From assembly GCF_000949865.1 (NCBI RefSeq), contig NZ_JWJH01000007.1, positions 306,963-370,962 of the forward strand: 64,000 nt of DNA, given 5' to 3'. The first letter of the stretch is position 1. Each line of letters starts with the position of its first letter. The stretch is from Rhizobium nepotum 39/7 (GTDB lineage Bacteria > Pseudomonadota > Alphaproteobacteria > Rhizobiales > Rhizobiaceae). Shown here one piece after another: positions 54,735 through 63,483 of the stretch. The notes beneath the pieces were generated by a model that ran no database searches, was not told where the DNA came from, and saw nothing but the letters and a program-made list of their open reading frames with translations. The position numbers and the translations under genes are program-made.

Positions 54735-55779
54735 TCGCATGCACCGGCCTTCCGGGCTCCAGCTGAAGACGTTCGCGCGACAGATCGGTGATGCGCGACT
54801 GGATGAGATCGCCGCCGCAATCCACCTGAATGATCACCATGCCATCTGCGCTGGCTGAGATGCCGGCAATATGACCTTCGAGAATATTGAGCGCGCTCAG
54901 ACCTTCCGGTTTTGTCGTGGCGAGCATGACATCGCGCGCCGGTATCAGCACGCGCGCAGATGTGCCGGGCGCTGCTTTTTTTGCCGGAACCTGCAGCAGC
55001 GCCGAGCTGAGCCTTACGGCGGCAAGCCCGTGCCGTTCATCGAAGCTTTCGATGTGGCCGGAAAGGATGCTGCCCGCTTCGCGCCGTTCGAGATGGCCGC
55101 TGAAGTCCGGCCGCGACAGCACGTCGGCCGCCTGTCCCTGCGCCTCCACCTTGCCGTCCTTCATCACCACGATGCGGTCGGCGAGGCGGGCGACTTCCTG
55201 AATGGAGTGGCTGACATAGACAATCGGGATTTTCGTTTCGTCGCGCAGCCGTTCGAGATAGGGAATGATCTCAGCCTTTCGCTCCTCGTCCAGCGAGGCG
55301 AGCGGTTCGTCCATCAAGAGTAGCCTGGGTGAAGACAGAAGTGCTCGGCCGATGGCGACCCGCTGTTTTTCTCCGCCGGAAAGCTTGTCGGGGCGACGTT
55401 GCAAAAGATGGCCAATGCCCAGCATGTCGACGATGCGGTTTTCATCCGTTCCTGCCGCCTTTTCCATGGCGAACCATTTGCCGTAGTTCAGGTTCTGGGT
55501 CACGCTGAGATGGGGAAACAGCCGCGCTTCCTGAAAAACATAGCCGAAACGGCGCCTGTGCGCCGGCAGGAACAGCCGTTTTTGGCTATCGGCCAGCACT
55601 TGGCCATCCAGCGAGACCCGTCCTTCATCTGGCCGCAGCAGACCTGCGATGATGCGGATCATCGAGGTCTTGCCGGAGCCGGATCGTCCGAAAAGTGCTG
55701 TGACGCCACCTTCGGAGGTAAAGGATGCATCGAGCACGAAGGAGCCGAGGCGGTGGCGGGTGGTGACTGAAAGCGTCAT
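54703..55779 (-). CDS. modC: Molybdate ABC transporter ATPase
   Basis: A 358-residue ATPase. [12 protein letters not shown] is Walker [17 protein letters not shown] the signature, [11 protein letters not shown] Walker B, and YVSHSIQEV the H-loop. A Mop-like TOBE domain near residue 290-355 ([18 protein letters not shown]) binds molybdate as in ModC. The ATG at 55779 overlaps the modB stop by four bases; the longer frame up to 56067 is an artefact inside modB. It energises molybdate import for molybdoenzymes. Confidence 0.94.
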   Translation of the reverse strand: MTLSVTTRHRLGSFVLDASFTSEGGVTALFGRSGSGKTSMIRIIAGLLRPDEGRVSLDGQVLADSQKRLFLPAHRRRFGYVFQEARLFPHLSVTQNLNYGKWFAMEKAAGTDENRIVDMLGIGHLLQRRPDKLSGGEKQRVAIGRALLSSPRLLLMDEPLASLDEERKAEIIPYLERLRDETKIPIVYVSHSIQEVARLADRIVVMKDGKVEAQGQAADVLSRPDFSGHLERREAGSILSGHIESFDERHGLAAVRLSSALLQVPAKKAAPGTSARVLIPARDVMLATTKPEGLSALNILEGHIAGISASADGMVIIQVDCGGDLIQSRITDLSRERLQLEPGRPVHAIIKSAALDPY

Positions 55780-56483
55780 TCCATGCTCACCCGTTTTCCG
55801 ATGATGCGGGCGAGAAACTCCGAGACGAGCAAAGCGAGCATGGAAATCACGACGGAAATGATGGTCAGCCGCAATGCGCCGGCATCGCCGCCGGGAACCT
55901 GTGTGAAGGTGTAGATGGCGGCGGACAGCGTCTGGGTCTCGCCGGGAATATTGGACACGAAAGTGATGGTCGCGCCGAATTCGCCCATGGCCTTGGCAAA
56001 AGCGAGGATCATGCCCGCGATGATGCCGGGCAGGGTCAAGGGCAGGGTGACGGTCAAGAACACCCATAGCGGGCTTGCGCCCAACGTTCCCGCTGCTTCC
56101 TCGAGCTTGCGGTCCACCGCTTCGATGGAGAGGCGGATGGAACGGACCATCAGGGGAAACGCCATGACGGCGCAGGCGAGTGCGGCCCCTGTCCAGCGAA
56201 AGGAAAAGACGATGCCGAACCAGCTATCGAGAAATTGGCCGATAGCGCCCCTGCGGCCGAAGAGGACGAGCAGCAGAAAGCCGGTGACGACGGGCGGCAG
56301 GATGAGCGGCAGGTGGACGATGCCATTGAGCAACGACTTGCCCCAGAAACGGCCGCGCGCCAGCACCATGGCCACCAGAATGCCGAAGGGCAGGCTGGCG
56401 AGCATGGCAATGGAGGACACCCACAGGCTGAGCCTGATCGCCATCCATTCTTCAGGGCTGAGTGTCCACCAATGCAAAGCCAT
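55776..56483 (-). CDS. modB: Molybdate ABC transporter permease
   Basis: A 235-residue permease with five to six membrane helices: [34 protein letters not shown] is the usual ModB/CysT segment, and [22 protein letters not shown] is the cytoplasmic EAA loop. Its ATPase partner overlaps its stop, and the binding-protein gene lies 54 bases upstream, so the three form one operon. Confidence 0.94.
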   Translation of the reverse strand: MALHWWTLSPEEWMAIRLSLWVSSIAMLASLPFGILVAMVLARGRFWGKSLLNGIVHLPLILPPVVTGFLLLVLFGRRGAIGQFLDSWFGIVFSFRWTGAALACAVMAFPLMVRSIRLSIEAVDRKLEEAAGTLGASPLWVFLTVTLPLTLPGIIAGMILAFAKAMGEFGATITFVSNIPGETQTLSAAIYTFTQVPGGDAGALRLTIISVVISMLALLVSEFLARIIGKRVSME

Positions 56484-56537
56484 ATCTCGCTATCGTCATC
56501 TCTTTCGGCCCCAGATCGGAGGCCCGCGATGCGCAGT

Positions 56538-57329
56538 TTATTTCAAAACGGTAAAGCCTTGCTTTTCAAAGAAGGGGGCCGCCTTTTCGGACTTCAGGAA
56601 ATCCAGATAGGATTTTGCCGCCGGCGATTTTGCCTCGGAGAGAATGGCGACCGGATAGATGATCGGCGGATGGCTGTCTTCCGGGAAGGTGCCGACGATC
56701 TTGACGCCGGGATCGGCAGCGGCGTCGGTCTGGTAGACGATGCCATAGGGTGCTTCGCCGCGCGATACGAGCAGCAGGGCGGCGCGTACGCTTTCCGCGC
56801 CGGCGACTTTCTGCTCAATCGAAGACCAGATGCCGAGTTTTTCCAGCGCCGCCTTGCCGTATTTGCCGGCGGGAACGGAATCGACCGCGCCCATGGCGAG
56901 GTGACCGTCGCCCACCAGCCCGGCAAGATCGAAGCCCTTTTTAATGTCGACCGGTTTCGCCTTGTCGGCCGGGGCGACGAGAACGATGCGGTTGCCGAGC
57001 AGATTGGAGCGGCTTTCAGCCTCGATCAGCTTCTTGTCGGCAACATAATCCATCCAGGCGAGGTCGGCGGAAATGAAGATATCCGCCGGCGCGCCCTGCT
57101 CGATCTGTTTGGCGAGAGCGGAGCTTGCGGCGTAGGATACGGTTGCATCATTGCCGCTTTCCTTTGCCCATTCGGCATTGATGGCATCAAGCGCGTTTTT
57201 CATGCTCGCGGCGGCAAAGATCGTGATTTTTTCGGCGGCATGGGCGGGAACGGCCGCGAGGGACGCCGCCACCCAGAGGGATGTAGCCGCGGTGATGGTT
57301 TTGAAGAAGGTGCGACGCAAGAGTCTCAT
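56538..57329 (-). CDS. modA: Molybdate ABC transporter substrate-binding protein
   Basis: A 263-residue periplasmic ModA. The signal peptide is residues 1-31 (paired Arg, hydrophobic core, AHA-A). The mature start KITIFAAASMKNALDAI, SYAASSALAKQIEQGAPADIFISAD, GNRIVLVAP and the later YGIVYQTDA are typical ligand-binding segments for molybdate/tungstate. GGGGGACACC is in front of the ATG. Repeated AATATATCGAT elements upstream are probable ModE-type sites. Confidence 0.94.
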   Translation of the reverse strand: MRLLRRTFFKTITAATSLWVAASLAAVPAHAAEKITIFAAASMKNALDAINAEWAKESGNDATVSYAASSALAKQIEQGAPADIFISADLAWMDYVADKKLIEAESRSNLLGNRIVLVAPADKAKPVDIKKGFDLAGLVGDGHLAMGAVDSVPAGKYGKAALEKLGIWSSIEQKVAGAESVRAALLLVSRGEAPYGIVYQTDAAADPGVKIVGTFPEDSHPPIIYPVAILSEAKSPAAKSYLDFLKSEKAAPFFEKQGFTVLK

Positions 57330-57348
57330 GGTGTGTCCCCCGGTTCGA

Positions 57349-57412
57349 GATATTCTGATGAATATATCGATGCCTATAGAGCAATCATTATATTTTCAAG
57401 AATATATCGATG
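57349..57412. promoter_or_regulatory. Candidate ModE-type operators upstream of modA
   Basis: GAATATATCGATG occurs twice, at 57360-57372 and 57400-57412, exactly 40 bases apart, and the first copy faces GATATTC (57349-57355) as an inverted repeat. Read on the minus strand each copy is CATCGATATATTC, which fits the ATCG-N-TATAT half of the known ModE box. The spacing and place, 20-83 bases before the modA start, suit repression by the short ModE-like protein. Confidence 0.55.
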
Positions 57413-57476
57413 TGTTTGGAAAAAGCAGAGGCCTATGGGCGGATCAACTTGTGCGAAGCCGCTGAACTCAGGTTCC

Positions 57477-57548
57477 GTCACCCCGGACTAGATCCGGGGT
57501 CCAGCGCGCGCCATGGCTGGATGCCGGGTCAAGCTCGGCATGACGGAG
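57477..57548. repeat. Candidate dispersed palindromic intergenic element
   Basis: This stretch carries two hairpins: CCCCGGA...TCCGGGG (about 57481-57499) and ATGCCGGGTCAAGCTCGGCAT (about 57521-57541). GTC/CACCCCGGA...GATCCGGGGTCCAGC sequences of this kind are frequently repeated in intergenic DNA of alphaproteobacteria. Only this copy is in the window, so repetition is not shown here. Confidence 0.55.
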
Positions 57549-57609
57549 GGAGTTTTTTCGTCCACACCCTTAACTTAAGCGTCTTCGATGGTAGTTTCAG
57601 CGTTTCTGA

Positions 57610-58893
57610 TCAGAAGCGTTCACCGGCGAAATGCGCAATCTGCGCGCCCGCCTCATAATAGGCTTCCTTCACTGCACGGAAGGCCTGGGCTTTTGGTTCC
57701 GTCAGGGGCAGGGGTAACTCGTTTTCAGCGATATCGCCGAGAATATGGTGTGCAATCACCTTGCCGAAGGCTGTGCCGGGCGCGATGCCTCGGCCGTTAT
57801 AGCCTGAAAAGCCGACGACATTTTCTGCGAATTTATGGAAGCGCGGCACGGCATTGTCGGTCATGCCGATCTGGCCGTACCATTCACATTCGAATTCCGT
57901 ATCGCCGAGTTGCGGGAAAAGCCGCCTCAGCGACCGTTTCGCCCAGGCTCGGTGAATGGCGGCACCCGGACCGCGCAGGGCGCCGACGCTGCCGAAGACC
58001 AGCCGGCCCGCTCTGTCCATGCGGAACGATGACAGGATTTCCTTTGTATCCCAACAGCCTTCGCGGCCCGGCAGAATACTCTTTTGCAGGTTGTCGCTGA
58101 GCGGTCTGGTGGCGAAGTTGAAATAGGGCAGGTAGGTCTGCTCATCGCGGACGATCTGCCATGGCCCGGTACTATAGGCTTCGGTGGCGACGACGATCCA
58201 GTTGGCGGTCACTGATCCCTGCGGCGTCTTGACCACCCATTTTCCGCCGACGCATTCGGTCGCCACCACAGGGCTTGCGGTGTGCAGCCGCGCCCCGGCC
58301 TTTTGCGCGGTGGCGGCCAGACCGCGAACATAGGCAAGCGGCTGGAGGGTGCCGGCGCGCGTGTCGAAAAGCGCGCCGGAATAGCCGGTGCTGCCGGTGC
58401 GTCTTGCCGTTTCGTCGGCATCGAGAACGCGGACGGGCGCGCCCCGCGCAGCCCATTGTTCACAACGCTCGCGAATTTCGGCGAGGCCCTTTTCACCGAC
58501 GGCACAATGCAGCGTGCCGTTTTTTTCGATCTCACAGGGAATCCCGTGTTTTTCCACCAGCTCACGCACGAGAAGCGGCGCGTCGCCCAGAAGGTCGAGA
58601 AGCCGTTCACCGTAGGTCTCACCCAGCACGCCGGGCAGCTCCTTCGGCATGACCCACATGCCGCCATTGATGAGACCGACATTGCGGCCTGCGCCGCCGA
58701 AGCCGATCTCCTTTGCTTCGAGAAGAACGACGTCCACGCCCTTTTCGGCAAGATGAAGGGCGGCGGATTGTCCGGTAAAACCGCCGCCGACAATCACCAC
58801 GTCGGCAACCGCAGCACCTTCCAGAGCTGGCGTTGCAGGCGGTTGCGGCGCGGTCTTTTCCCAGAGGCCGTGCGAGTGGGGGTCGTTATACAT
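57610..58893 (-). CDS. FAD-dependent amine/amino-acid oxidoreductase (DAO family)
   Basis: A 427-residue flavoprotein. VVIVGGGFTGQSAALHLAEKG with the acidic LLEAKEIGFGGAGRN motif is the DAO-family FAD fold; WYGQIGMTDNAVPRFHKF and GYNGRGIAPGTAFGK form the C-terminal flavin-binding part. The overall look resembles gamma-glutamylputrescine oxidase-type (PuuB-like) enzymes, which oxidise an amine and release aldehyde and H2O2; the substrate is not certain. It is divergent from a GcvA-like LysR regulator across 130 bases, which probably controls it. Confidence 0.85.
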   Translation of the reverse strand: MYNDPHSHGLWEKTAPQPPATPALEGAAVADVVIVGGGFTGQSAALHLAEKGVDVVLLEAKEIGFGGAGRNVGLINGGMWVMPKELPGVLGETYGERLLDLLGDAPLLVRELVEKHGIPCEIEKNGTLHCAVGEKGLAEIRERCEQWAARGAPVRVLDADETARRTGSTGYSGALFDTRAGTLQPLAYVRGLAATAQKAGARLHTASPVVATECVGGKWVVKTPQGSVTANWIVVATEAYSTGPWQIVRDEQTYLPYFNFATRPLSDNLQKSILPGREGCWDTKEILSSFRMDRAGRLVFGSVGALRGPGAAIHRAWAKRSLRRLFPQLGDTEFECEWYGQIGMTDNAVPRFHKFAENVVGFSGYNGRGIAPGTAFGKVIAHHILGDIAENELPLPLTEPKAQAFRAVKEAYYEAGAQIAHFAGERF

Positions 58894-58939
58894 CGTTCCA
58901 CCATGTTCCGGGCGAGTTCATTTGTTTTTCGTATGAGTG

Positions 58940-58968
58940 ACAAGCCCTTGTTTATGAGACTTTACAAG
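58940..58968. promoter_or_regulatory. Candidate LysR operator
   Basis: Three half-sites of the same sequence lie together: ACAAG-CC-CTTGT at 58940-58951, then CTTGT (58947-58951) facing ACAAG (58964-58968) over 12 bases. The place, about 55-84 bases before the LysR start and 47-75 bases before the oxidase start, is usual for LysR sites. Assigned by position and symmetry only. Confidence 0.4.
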
Positions 58969-59023
58969 CGGCCATGCCTGTTGAATATCGACATATCGTC
59001 AAGAGTTCATTCCGTGAGGGAAT

Positions 59024-59950
59024 ATGGTTCTTCCGCCTCGCCGTTTTTTACCTTCGCTGTCTCTGCTTGCGGCTTTCGAAGCCGCCTCGCGCGCGGGCAG
59101 CGTGACAGCCGCTGCAAAAGAACTGGGGCTGACGCAGGGGGCTGTCAGCCGGCAGATACTTGCGCTTGAAGAGCAGCTTGGTGTGGCACTGTTTCTGCGC
59201 GAGCGGCAGACGATCCGGCTGACCCGGGCGGGGGAGGGCTATGCGCGGGAAATCCGCGAGGCGTTGCGGCGCATATCGACGGCGTCGCTCAATCTGCGCG
59301 CCAATCCCGATGGTGGCACGCTCAATCTCGGTGTTCTGCCAAGCTTCGGTGCGCGCTGGCTTGTGCCGCGCCTTCCCGATTTCATCGCCCGACATCCGGG
59401 CATTTCGGTCAATCTTCTGACCCGTTCGTCGCTGTTTGATTTCCGCACCGATACCGTCGATGCGGCGATCCATTTCGGATTGCCGCATTGGCCCGGAACC
59501 GAGCTTGTGTTTCTGATGCATGAAAAAGTCGTTCCGGTGTGCAGCCCGGCTTTCAAGGAGCGGTACGGACTTTCGCAGCCAGGCGATTTGCTGCATGTGC
59601 CGCTGCTGCATATGACGACCCGGCCGGATGCCTGGGAACAATGGTTTCGCAGCCGTGATGTGCGTTTCGACAATGTACATGGCATGCTTTTCGATCAGTT
59701 CACGACGATTGCCGAGGCGGCGAGCGCCGGGGTCGGGGCATCGCTCATTCCGTCCTTCATGATCGAGGAGGAGTTGCGAAGCGGTCGGCTTGTGGCGGCG
59801 GTCACGGGGGAGGTGGAGAGCGAAGAGGCCTATTATCTCGCCTGCATGCCTGATCGTGCCGGTTATGCTCCGCTTGAAAGTTTCCGAAGCTGGATCGTTT
59901 CTCAGGCCGCTATTCGGACAGGGCGCAGCGGGGAAGACTTTTCGGCGTAA
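59024..59950 (+). CDS. LysR-family regulator (GcvA-like)
   Basis: A 308-residue LysR protein. The N-terminal HTH (residues about 9-67: LPSLSLLAAFEAASRAGSVTAAAKELGLTQGAVSRQI) is followed by the effector domain starting LNLGVLPSFGARWLVPRL, a start typical of the GcvA branch. It is transcribed away from the FAD amine oxidase and probably controls it; the effector is unknown. GAGGGA sits just before the ATG at 59024. Confidence 0.88.
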   Translation: MVLPPRRFLPSLSLLAAFEAASRAGSVTAAAKELGLTQGAVSRQILALEEQLGVALFLRERQTIRLTRAGEGYAREIREALRRISTASLNLRANPDGGTLNLGVLPSFGARWLVPRLPDFIARHPGISVNLLTRSSLFDFRTDTVDAAIHFGLPHWPGTELVFLMHEKVVPVCSPAFKERYGLSQPGDLLHVPLLHMTTRPDAWEQWFRSRDVRFDNVHGMLFDQFTTIAEAASAGVGASLIPSFMIEEELRSGRLVAAVTGEVESEEAYYLACMPDRAGYAPLESFRSWIVSQAAIRTGRSGEDFSA

Positions 59951-60004
59951 ACCGGTGGTCGGTCTTGCAAGACCGGCGCGGCTCAGCCAATAGTGCGCCA
60001 TGAC

Positions 60005-60023
60005 GTGTGGCGCAGCGCCACAC
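60005..60023. repeat. Perfect inverted repeat before the Lrp-like gene
   Basis: GTGTGGCGC and GCGCCACAC flank a single A (60005-60023). It lies between the LysR stop and the start of the small Lrp/AsnC-type gene. It could be a hairpin ending the LysR message or an operator; it is not followed by a T run. Confidence 0.5.
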
Positions 60024-60051
60024 ACCGCAAGTTTCAATACGGGAGATGTCC

Positions 60052-60288
60052 ATGAAGCCCATTTTTGTTCAGCTTCAATGCGAGCCCGGCAAGACCTACG
60101 ATGTCGCCGACGCCATCTACAAAACCGAACTGGTTTCGGAGCTTTATTCCACCAGCGGCGAATATGATCTGATGCTGAAAATCTATCTTCCGCAGGAAGA
60201 GGATATCGGCAAGTTCATCAACCAGAACATCGTCAACATTCCGGGCATCGTCCGCTCGCTGACGACGCTGACCTTCACCGCGTTCTGA
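60052..60288 (+). CDS. Stand-alone Lrp/AsnC ligand-binding (RAM) domain protein
   Basis: A 78-residue protein made only of the Lrp/AsnC effector domain: MKPIFVQLQCEPGKTYDVADAI, then YSTSGEYDLMLKIYLP with the conserved G-x-YDL, and a late PGIVRSLTTLTF strand. There is no HTH. Such proteins bind amino acids and may modulate other regulators or enzymes. The ATG at 60052 has GGGAG six bases upstream; a longer frame from 60007 starts in the inverted repeat and is not used. Confidence 0.87.
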   Translation: MKPIFVQLQCEPGKTYDVADAIYKTELVSELYSTSGEYDLMLKIYLPQEEDIGKFINQNIVNIPGIVRSLTTLTFTAF

Positions 60289-60450
60289 CACGCATTTCGA
60301 GCCTTCGACCGCGCATCCGGCCAATCGAGACGTCTTATTTGGTGGTTGGGGAGAGTGCTTCGGAGGCGCTTTTTCAGCTCAACTCAGCTCAGCGCGTCTT
60401 GCGTCATGGATGACTTATGTCATCCGCTGGAAGGATTGTCAGGCAAGAGA

Positions 60451-60499
60451 AAAGCGCGCCATCGACCCGGTGTTCGGGATACGATATTCGGCGCGCTTT
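60451..60499 (-). terminator. Probable terminator of the small leftward gene
   Basis: AAAGCGCGCC (60451-60460) pairs with GGCGCGCTTT (60490-60499); inside lies a second small hairpin (CCCG-GTGTT-CGGG). On the minus strand the stem is followed by TTTTCTCTT. It lies 41 bases after the stop codon of the 62-residue gene. Confidence 0.6.
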
Positions 60500-60539
60500 G
60501 GTTTTGACAGGGCTGTGAGCGGGTGATGGGTTTCCCGCA

Positions 60540-60728
60540 TCAGGCCGCAGCCAAGTTCCGGTTGCGCACGAGATCGCGTATTGCAATCCGCACATCATCG
60601 GCGCTGTCGAACTTCTGTTCGTCCAGGTCGTGAACGTGGAACTTCACCGCGATGAACTTCAGCCGGTCGTTGTCCGGTATGACGATGCCGACGGGTTCGC
60701 CAGCGAATTCAATAACTTGCTTTTGCAT
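60540..60728 (-). CDS. Small conserved hypothetical protein
   Basis: A 62-residue soluble protein, MQKQVIEFAGEPVGIVIPDND..., ending in DVRIAIRDLVRNRNLAAA. It has a beta-rich first half and a helical end, no Cys pair, no membrane segment and no motif I can name. The ATG at 60728 has GGGAG seven bases upstream, and a plausible terminator follows the gene, which together support a real gene. Function unknown. Confidence 0.65.
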   Translation of the reverse strand: MQKQVIEFAGEPVGIVIPDNDRLKFIAVKFHVHDLDEQKFDSADDVRIAIRDLVRNRNLAAA

Positions 60729-61106
60729 AGATATACTCCCGCTGTGGCTAATTAACACAGCATGTTGTCGAACTGATTTTCAGAAAATTGAGACCGTCAG
60801 GTCACATTCGACAGCAGCGGGAACACATGGATTTAAATCCAGCATTCCAGGACTCAAGACCTAGGGTTGCGTTGATGCGAATATATTTTGACATGACACA
60901 CTCCCTGTATTGGTGTTGGCCCAGAATCAGGAGGATCGCTCTCCAGTTCCACACTGATAATCCAGGCCACCACTAAAATCAATGCTGATTGTTATAGGTA
61001 GAATATTTTTCTGTATGATGACAGGAGAGGGGCGGAAATGTGAAATTTTTGTTTTTGTGCGAGACCGCCTCGAAAAGCCCGACGCATCAGGCTTTTTACG
61101 CTTCTT
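60729..61106. other. Intergenic region without recognised features
   Basis: These 378 bases between the small leftward gene and epmB contain only short frames without ribosome-binding sites. The region is AT-richer than its flanks. It should hold the promoter of the 62-residue gene and the end of the epmA-epmB transcript, but I cannot place either. Confidence 0.4.
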
Positions 61107-62171
61107 TTAATCGTCGTCAGATGCTGGCGGTGGGTAAATATGATCGTTTCCGTTGAAGTCGGAGACAGAGTAACAGCCATCACGGGTTTTTTCGGCCGCA
61201 TTTCTGCCGATCATGGCCTTGCCGTGACCACCCGGTATGTCGAGGACATAGGTCGGCTGGCAAAGACCGGAGACATGTCCCCGCAAGGCGGAGACGATTC
61301 GCTGCCCTTCTTCAATCGTCAGCCGGAAATGGCTTGTTCCAGGCGCAAGATCGGGATGGTGCAGGTAATAGGGCTTGATACGGGTTTCGACAAAAGCGCG
61401 CATCAGCTCGGCGAGAACTGTCGGATCGTCATTGATGCCCTTCAAAAGCACGGTCTGGCTGACCATGGCGATGCCGGCGTCGATCAACCGCGCGCAGGCG
61501 CCTTTGGCTGCTTCGCTAAATTCGCGTGCGTGATTTGCGTGCAGGGCCACATAGGTGGTTTTGCCGCTGGCCTTCAGCGCCTCAATCAGCGGGCTGTCGA
61601 TACGATCGGGATCGACGACCGGCACGCGAGTGTGGAAGCGAACGATCTTGACGTGCGGTATGTCTTGCAGCCGCTTCATCAGGTCGGACAGTCGCCGCGC
61701 GGAGAGCACCAGCGGATCGCCGCCGGTGAGGATGACCTCCCAGATGGCCGGGTTGGCTTTTATATAATCGAATGCGGCGTCCAGCTCTTCCGGGCTCATC
61801 ATGCCGTTGCCCTGCGGCCCGACCATTTCGCGGCGGAAACAGAAACGGCAATAAACCGGGCAGATATGAACCGCCTTCAAAAGAACCCGGTCCGGATAAC
61901 GGTGAACGATGCCGTGCACGGGACTGTGGGCGTCATCGCCAATCGGATCGTCCCGCTCTTCAGGGAGATGGACGAGTTCTGCCGGGTCCGGCACGAATTG
62001 CCGGGCGATGGGGTCCTGCGGATCGCGGTTGTCCATCAGGCCGGCAACCGCTGGGGTGATGGCGAGCGCATAACGTTGCGTGACTGCGCGCAGCTCCTCG
62101 AGCGCCTCGGCCTCGATCAGACCTGCCTCGAGAAGCGCTTCGGGTGTCTTGATGGTTTCAAGCCTTGTCAT
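61107..62171 (-). CDS. epmB: EF-P beta-lysylation protein EpmB (lysine 2,3-aminomutase-like)
   Basis: A 354-residue radical-SAM enzyme. CPVYCRFCFRRE is the CxxxCxxC cluster motif, EVILTGGDPLVLS and VRFHTRVPVVDP are typical of the KamA family, and HHPDLAPGTSHFR and TYVLDIPGGHGK lie in the PLP/substrate part. It is short like EpmB, which isomerises alpha-lysine to (R)-beta-lysine for EF-P. ATG 62171 overlaps the epmA stop by four bases, giving an epmA-epmB operon that faces away from efp. Confidence 0.92.
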   Translation of the reverse strand: MTRLETIKTPEALLEAGLIEAEALEELRAVTQRYALAITPAVAGLMDNRDPQDPIARQFVPDPAELVHLPEERDDPIGDDAHSPVHGIVHRYPDRVLLKAVHICPVYCRFCFRREMVGPQGNGMMSPEELDAAFDYIKANPAIWEVILTGGDPLVLSARRLSDLMKRLQDIPHVKIVRFHTRVPVVDPDRIDSPLIEALKASGKTTYVALHANHAREFSEAAKGACARLIDAGIAMVSQTVLLKGINDDPTVLAELMRAFVETRIKPYYLHHPDLAPGTSHFRLTIEEGQRIVSALRGHVSGLCQPTYVLDIPGGHGKAMIGRNAAEKTRDGCYSVSDFNGNDHIYPPPASDDD

Positions 62172-63232
62172 CGGCCATATTCCGCGACGGGCGCCCACAT
62201 GACGAGATCAATGCGAGGAGCGCCGGTTGCCAGCATCACCAGCCGGTCGAAGCCGAGCGCTATGCCGCTTGCCGAAGGCATGATCGCCAGTGCCGCCAGA
62301 AAATCCTCATCCAGCGGATAGGTCTCGCCGTAAACCCGCTGCTTCTCGGCCATCTCCATTTCGAAACGTCGTCTCTGCTCGGCGGCGTCGGTCAACTCGC
62401 CGAAGGCATTGGCAAGTTCCACGCCGCAGGCATAAAGCTCGAAACGTTCCGCCACCCGCGCATCCCGCGGTGACTTGCGGGCAAGGGCCGCTTCGCTGGT
62501 GGGATATTCGTCGAGAATGGTGACGCGGCCGAAGCCGAGTTCGGGTTCCACCCGCTCGACTATGACACGGCTGAACATATCCGCCCAGGTGTCGTCATCG
62601 GCCACGCGGATGCCGGCATTGGTGAGGCTGGCGGCGAGATGCCGCTCGTCCGTTTCACCGTTTCGGCCGATGCTCGCCAGAAGGTCAATTCCCACATAAC
62701 GCTCGAAGGCTTCAGCGACACTCAGGCGCTCCGGCTCCAGGAACGGGTCAACGCTGCGGCCGCGATAGGTGAAGTTCTTCGTCTTGGCTGTTTCAGCGGC
62801 GAGCGCCAGAAGATCGGCGCTGTCCTTCATCAGGGTCTCGTAGGTTTCTCCGACCCGATACCATTCCAGCATGGTGAATTCCGGGTGATGCAGCGGACCT
62901 CTTTCCCGGTTTCTATAAACATGCGCGAAACATAAAATGCGTTCCTCACCGGCCGCGAGCAGCTTCTTGCAGGCGAATTCGGGCGAGGTGTGGAGATAGA
63001 GCGGGGCGGCGTCGCCGGCCGGCGTCAGGCCCTGTGTGGCGAAGGCGTGCAGATGTGCCTCGTTACCGGGGGAAACCTGCAACGTGGCAGTGTCGACTTC
63101 TAGAAAATCGGCGCGCGCAAAATGTCCGCGGAACGCCAACTGGATCGCATTGCGTCCAAGCAGGAAAGGGCGGCGGTCGGCATGGACATCGGGCGTCCAC
63201 CATGGCGACATTGTCTCGTTGCTTGAGCCCAT
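62168..63232 (-). CDS. epmA: EF-P lysine ligase EpmA (GenX/PoxA)
   Basis: A 354-residue class II LysRS-like catalytic domain without the anticodon-binding domain. YLHTSPEFACKKLLAAG, CFAHVYRNRERGPLHHPEFTMLEWY (motif 2) and the motif-3 region GIALGFDRLVML are clear. It attaches beta-lysine to the conserved lysine of EF-P. Start at 63232 is assumed; ATG 63211 would also be possible and both have weak ribosome-binding sites. Divergent from efp across about 250 bases. Confidence 0.92.
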   Translation of the reverse strand: MGSSNETMSPWWTPDVHADRRPFLLGRNAIQLAFRGHFARADFLEVDTATLQVSPGNEAHLHAFATQGLTPAGDAAPLYLHTSPEFACKKLLAAGEERILCFAHVYRNRERGPLHHPEFTMLEWYRVGETYETLMKDSADLLALAAETAKTKNFTYRGRSVDPFLEPERLSVAEAFERYVGIDLLASIGRNGETDERHLAASLTNAGIRVADDDTWADMFSRVIVERVEPELGFGRVTILDEYPTSEAALARKSPRDARVAERFELYACGVELANAFGELTDAAEQRRRFEMEMAEKQRVYGETYPLDEDFLAALAIMPSASGIALGFDRLVMLATGAPRIDLVMWAPVAEYGR

Positions 63233-63310
63233 CTCTCTTTTCTTTTCCGTCTCACCTGCGGCGCTTCTCGCGGATAAACGGCCCGCAAAACGCCTGATCG
63301 CATCATTTAA

Positions 63311-63356
63311 AGCAATTCCGGGCGGAAAACCGCTAGGCACTCTTCCGCGAATTGCT
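63311..63356. repeat. Palindromic intergenic element
   Basis: AGCAATTC (63311-63318) and GAATTGCT (63349-63356) are perfect inverted arms, and between them GCGGAAAACCGC forms an inner hairpin. The GCAATTCCGGGCGGAAAACCGC type is a common repeated element in Rhizobiaceae intergenic regions. It lies in the divergent epmA/efp region. Only one copy is visible here. Confidence 0.6.
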
Positions 63357-63483
63357 GTAGAAGGCTGGCAATTCGCGTGGATTTAAGGTAGTTGCGCCCC
63401 AGAAAAAAGACAAAACGTCTGCCGGGGCCGGTGCTGCCGCGCAGTCCTTTACGACGCATTTCATCGAGTTACAAGGAAGTCAT

